From contig NZ_AP025463.1 in the NCBI RefSeq assembly GCF_024347335.1, positions 3,100,001 through 3,164,000 of the forward strand: DNA of 64,000 bases. The letters run 5' to 3'. Source of the stretch: Vibrio celticus. GTDB lineage: Bacteria > Pseudomonadota > Gammaproteobacteria > Enterobacterales > Vibrionaceae. The translations under genes and the position numbers were made by a program. Shown piece by piece: positions 61,686 to 64,000 of this stretch (positions within the stretch are counted from its first letter, which is position 1; every line of letters begins with the position of its first letter). Below the pieces are notes generated by a model. That model did not search any database, had not been told where the DNA came from, and worked only from the letters and a program-made list of their open reading frames with translations.

Positions 61686-63494
61686 CTACTTATCTTTAGG
61701 CTTTTCGTTGTACATTTCTTCGATTTCGTCTTGATACTTATCGTTGATAACTTTACGACGCAATTTTTGAGTTGGTGTCAGTTCACCATCATCCATAGAG
61801 AATGCTTTTGGTAGCAGTTTGAATTTCTTTACTTGCTCAAACTTAGCCAGTTCTTGCTGTAGGTCATTCACACGCTTTTCTAGCATCTCGACGATTTGGT
61901 GATGCTTAACCAGCTCAACGCGATCGTGATACTTGATATTAAGCTCTTTGGCGTACTCTTCTAGCGAGTCATAACAAGGAACAATCAGCGCAGAAACGAA
62001 TTTGCGTGTATCAGCGATAACAGCAATCTGTTCGATAAAGTGATCTTTACCAATCGCGCCTTCAACCACTTGCGGCGCAATGTACTTACCGCCAGAGGTT
62101 TTCATCAGCTCTTTGATACGATCGGTAATGAACAGGTTACCATTTTCATCAAAATGACCCGCATCACCGGTTTTCAAGAAACCGTGCTCATCGAATGTCT
62201 TAGCCGTCTCTTCTGGCATCTTGTAGTAGCCACGCATCACCATTGGACCACGAACAAGAATCTCGTCCTTAGCACCAATTTTTACTTCCGCGCCCGGCAT
62301 CGACATACCAATCGAATCAGGGTTAAAACAGCGGTCATCCCAACAAGATACTGTTGCCGTGGTTTCTGTCATGCCGTAGCCAAGTTTTACGTTGATGCCG
62401 ATAGCATGGAAGAAGCGACCAATCGTCTCATCAAGTTTCGCGCCACCACATGGCATGAAGTTGATGTTACCGCCTAGTAGAGCGCGCAGTTTAGATAGCA
62501 CAAGCTTATCGGCTAGCGCATGGCTCTTCTTCAGCATCAACGATGGAGTACGACCTTCTTGGTGACAAACTGAAAGCTTTGCTCCCATGTTCACTGCCCA
62601 AGTAAATAGCACTTTACGAATAAATGGCGCTTTAGATACCTTCTCGTGAATCGCAGAGAAGATCTTCTCGTAGAAGCGTGGAACCGCACACATTACGGTC
62701 GGTTTCACATCGCTTAGCGCATCACGCACTTGCATCGTATCTTGCAGGTAGCAGTTGGTTGCGCCTTTATAGAGAACGTAGAACGTCCAAGCACGCTCAA
62801 ATACGTGTGATAACGGTAGGAAACACAATGAGACATCGTCTTTGCTTAAGCTAAGGCGCTCATCGTGGCCTTCTAACTGGTAGCCAATGTTGGTGTAATC
62901 AAGCATTACGCCTTTTGGCTGACCTGTGGTACCAGAGGTATAGATAAGAGTCAGTAAGTCGTCCATGCTTGCATCAGCAAGACGCACGTCAAGTTCAGCT
63001 TGTTGTGCTTCAACGCCACGCGCCATGAAGTCATTCCAAGAGACGGCAAAGCTGTGTCCTTGTAGGTCGATGTCATCAGACATAGCCACAACAACTTCTA
63101 GCTGCTCGCACTCTTCAAACAGGCTAACCGCCGCATCGAATTGAACTTGCTCACCAACGAATAAGATCTTCACATCTGCATTTTGGATGATGTAAGAAGA
63201 CTGTGCTGCTGTGTTCGTTGGATAAATCGGCACAGTCACAAGGCGTGCTTGTAACGATGCAAAATCTGCCACGGTCCATTGAGGCATATTGTTCGAATAG
63301 ATACCGATCTTATCCTGAACTCTCAGTCCTTGAGCCAACAGTGCTAATGAAAGCGTATCGATTTGTTGTCCAAACTGCTGCCAGCTAATGCCTTGCCATA
63401 CATTGTCTACTTTGTGCTTCAAAGCTGTACGGTTGCCGCCTTGGGCAATTTGGTCACGAAGTCTTTTTACGATATGAAAATCTAAATTGGCCAT
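61686..63494 (-). CDS. Long-chain acyl-CoA synthetase (AMP-forming, FAA1/FadD15 type)
   Basis: This enzyme activates fatty acids to acyl-CoA through an acyl-adenylate. I start at ATG 63494 (MANLDFHIVKRLRDQIAQGG, 602 residues) behind AAAGG; the frame is open 29 codons more. The P-loop is LIYTSGTTGQPKGVM near 181-195, with KLGYGMTETTATVSCWD (A4/A5 region) and FLKTGDAGHFDENGNLFITDRIKELMKTSGGKYIAP (A7-A8) further on. It is longer than E. coli FadD (561 residues) and belongs to the longer class. Its location between leuO and ilvI matches V. cholerae. Confidence 0.93.
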   Translation of the reverse strand: MANLDFHIVKRLRDQIAQGGNRTALKHKVDNVWQGISWQQFGQQIDTLSLALLAQGLRVQDKIGIYSNNMPQWTVADFASLQARLVTVPIYPTNTAAQSSYIIQNADVKILFVGEQVQFDAAVSLFEECEQLEVVVAMSDDIDLQGHSFAVSWNDFMARGVEAQQAELDVRLADASMDDLLTLIYTSGTTGQPKGVMLDYTNIGYQLEGHDERLSLSKDDVSLCFLPLSHVFERAWTFYVLYKGATNCYLQDTMQVRDALSDVKPTVMCAVPRFYEKIFSAIHEKVSKAPFIRKVLFTWAVNMGAKLSVCHQEGRTPSLMLKKSHALADKLVLSKLRALLGGNINFMPCGGAKLDETIGRFFHAIGINVKLGYGMTETTATVSCWDDRCFNPDSIGMSMPGAEVKIGAKDEILVRGPMVMRGYYKMPEETAKTFDEHGFLKTGDAGHFDENGNLFITDRIKELMKTSGGKYIAPQVVEGAIGKDHFIEQIAVIADTRKFVSALIVPCYDSLEEYAKELNIKYHDRVELVKHHQIVEMLEKRVNDLQQELAKFEQVKKFKLLPKAFSMDDGELTPTQKLRRKVINDKYQDEIEEMYNEKPKDK

Positions 63495-63640
63495 CTCTTT
63501 ACCTTTAGGCTTACACCTGTAAGCTTTTTTGAGCGCACAAGTGTACCTCTGATCATGAAAAAGGCAACTGATGAAGCTCAAAGTTATCAGTAATAGTACG
63601 TCTAACGCTAAGTTTTCTACCCACTAAAATAGCGCGCATA

Positions 63641-63675
63641 AAAAAGCCCTAAGCCAGTCTCCTAGCTTAGGGCTT
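63641..63675 (-). terminator. Terminator after the LysR-type gene
   Basis: AAGCCCTAAGC (63644-63654) and GCTTAGGGCTT (63665-63675) form a perfect 11-bp stem; TTTTTTAT follows on the minus strand. Confidence 0.92.
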
Positions 63676-63696
63676 ATAAATCATAGGGATTAGTGT

Positions 63697-64000
63697 CTAG
63701 TTAAGTGCCACTACTTCGCCACAGATCATCATTAACTGATCTCGTAACCAAATGTGTCCTTTATCCTTTTCACTTGATTCGTGCCAGCTTAGGAAGCCAT
63801 AAATCGCCGCATTATCGAATGGGAAATTTAGAATCTGAAGCTGCTCTTTGTTTGCTGCATGTTCAACCATCCAACGAGGAGCAATTGTTACTAGTTCAGA
63901 TTGGCCTACAACGTAAAGAACGTTGCTCAAGCTCGTACCTTCGTAGAAAGGCGTGCAATCTAGGTCACGGTAAGCTTGCTCAGAGAAGCTACGTTGACCG
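63697..64000 (-). CDS. leuO: LysR family regulator, probably LeuO; 5' part beyond the window
   Basis: Only the last 101 codons of a minus-strand gene are visible; the frame is open through the right edge, so the N-terminal helix-turn-helix is not seen. The visible part reads as the end of a LysR effector-binding domain: DLDCTPFYEGTSLSNVLYVV, SELVTIAPRWMVEHAA, LSWHESSEKDKGHIWLRDQL. The TTG at 63930 is internal, not a start. The LeuO call rests on gene order (leuO, acyl-CoA ligase, ilvI, ilvH in V. cholerae) and on the SELVTIAPRWM pattern of the LeuO/NodD-like group. Confidence 0.75.
   Translation of the reverse strand, partial: GQRSFSEQAYRDLDCTPFYEGTSLSNVLYVVGQSELVTIAPRWMVEHAANKEQLQILNFPFDNAAIYGFLSWHESSEKDKGHIWLRDQLMMICGEVVALN

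Noticed and set aside
1..64000. Prophage, transposon, integron or genomic island
   Set aside because: No transposase, integrase, att-like repeat or shift in base composition was found; all insertions relative to E. coli look like ordinary Vibrio chromosomal genes.

Overview
The window is a gap-free stretch of chromosome from a gammaproteobacterium, almost certainly a Vibrio (probably close to the V. splendidus group; the species call is inference). The evidence is moderate GC content, E. coli-like gene order over long blocks, and the order leuO - acyl-CoA ligase - ilvI - ilvH at the right end, which matches V. cholerae. Coding density is high and all complete genes read without frameshift. 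I see no prophage, insertion sequence, integron, CRISPR array or transfer island.

Region by region. 1-6.0 kb: rsmH (cut by the left edge), rnpB, rsmI, then lpoA-yraN-diaA-dolP, covering rRNA methylation, RNase P RNA, peptidoglycan synthase activation, replication-initiation control and an outer-membrane lipoprotein. 6.0-15.8 kb: sspB-sspA, the cytochrome bc1 operon petABC, rplM-rpsI, the divergent zapE/zapG pair, and the periplasmic proteases degQ and degS. 15.8-24.4 kb: parC-parE, yqiA-cpdA, yqiB-nudF and tolC. 24.4-42.4 kb: hldE, glnE, a chemoreceptor, a voltage-sensor potassium channel, a CYTH-CHAD triphosphatase, a DUF47-PiT phosphate pair, an SH3 membrane protein, gspB-gspA, cca, uppP, folK-like/folB and plsY. 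42.4-49.4 kb: an alpha/beta hydrolase, tsaD, the macromolecular synthesis operon rpsU-yqeY-dnaG-rpoD, and tRNA-Ile2(CAU). 49.6-56.6 kb: a sulfhydrylase, glmS with its DeoR-type neighbour, a pyruvate kinase with a structured leader, a GntR regulator, and a 43-residue membrane protein with a good ribosome binding site. 56.9-64 kb: a membrane diguanylate cyclase, ilvH-ilvI, a long-chain acyl-CoA ligase, and the C-terminal end of a LysR regulator, probably leuO.

Most genes are housekeeping. The parC-to-tRNA block follows the E. coli order parC parE yqiA cpdA yqiB nudF tolC ... hldE glnE ygiF ygiM cca uppP folB plsY tsaD rpsU dnaG rpoD ileX. The Vibrio-side insertions are the chemoreceptor plus channel, the DUF47-PiT pair, gspAB, the folK-like gene, the hydrolase and yqeY.

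I found no convincing new multi-gene system. The observations most worth a second look are: a tandemly amplified hairpin in RNase P RNA; an unannotated 43-residue membrane protein whose upstream region holds two perfect dyads; a centred nested palindrome before tolC; two perfect inverted repeats in the pyruvate kinase leader; a GNRA-capped hairpin before rplM; a TTG-initiated cca with an N-terminal insertion; and a divergent folK copy.
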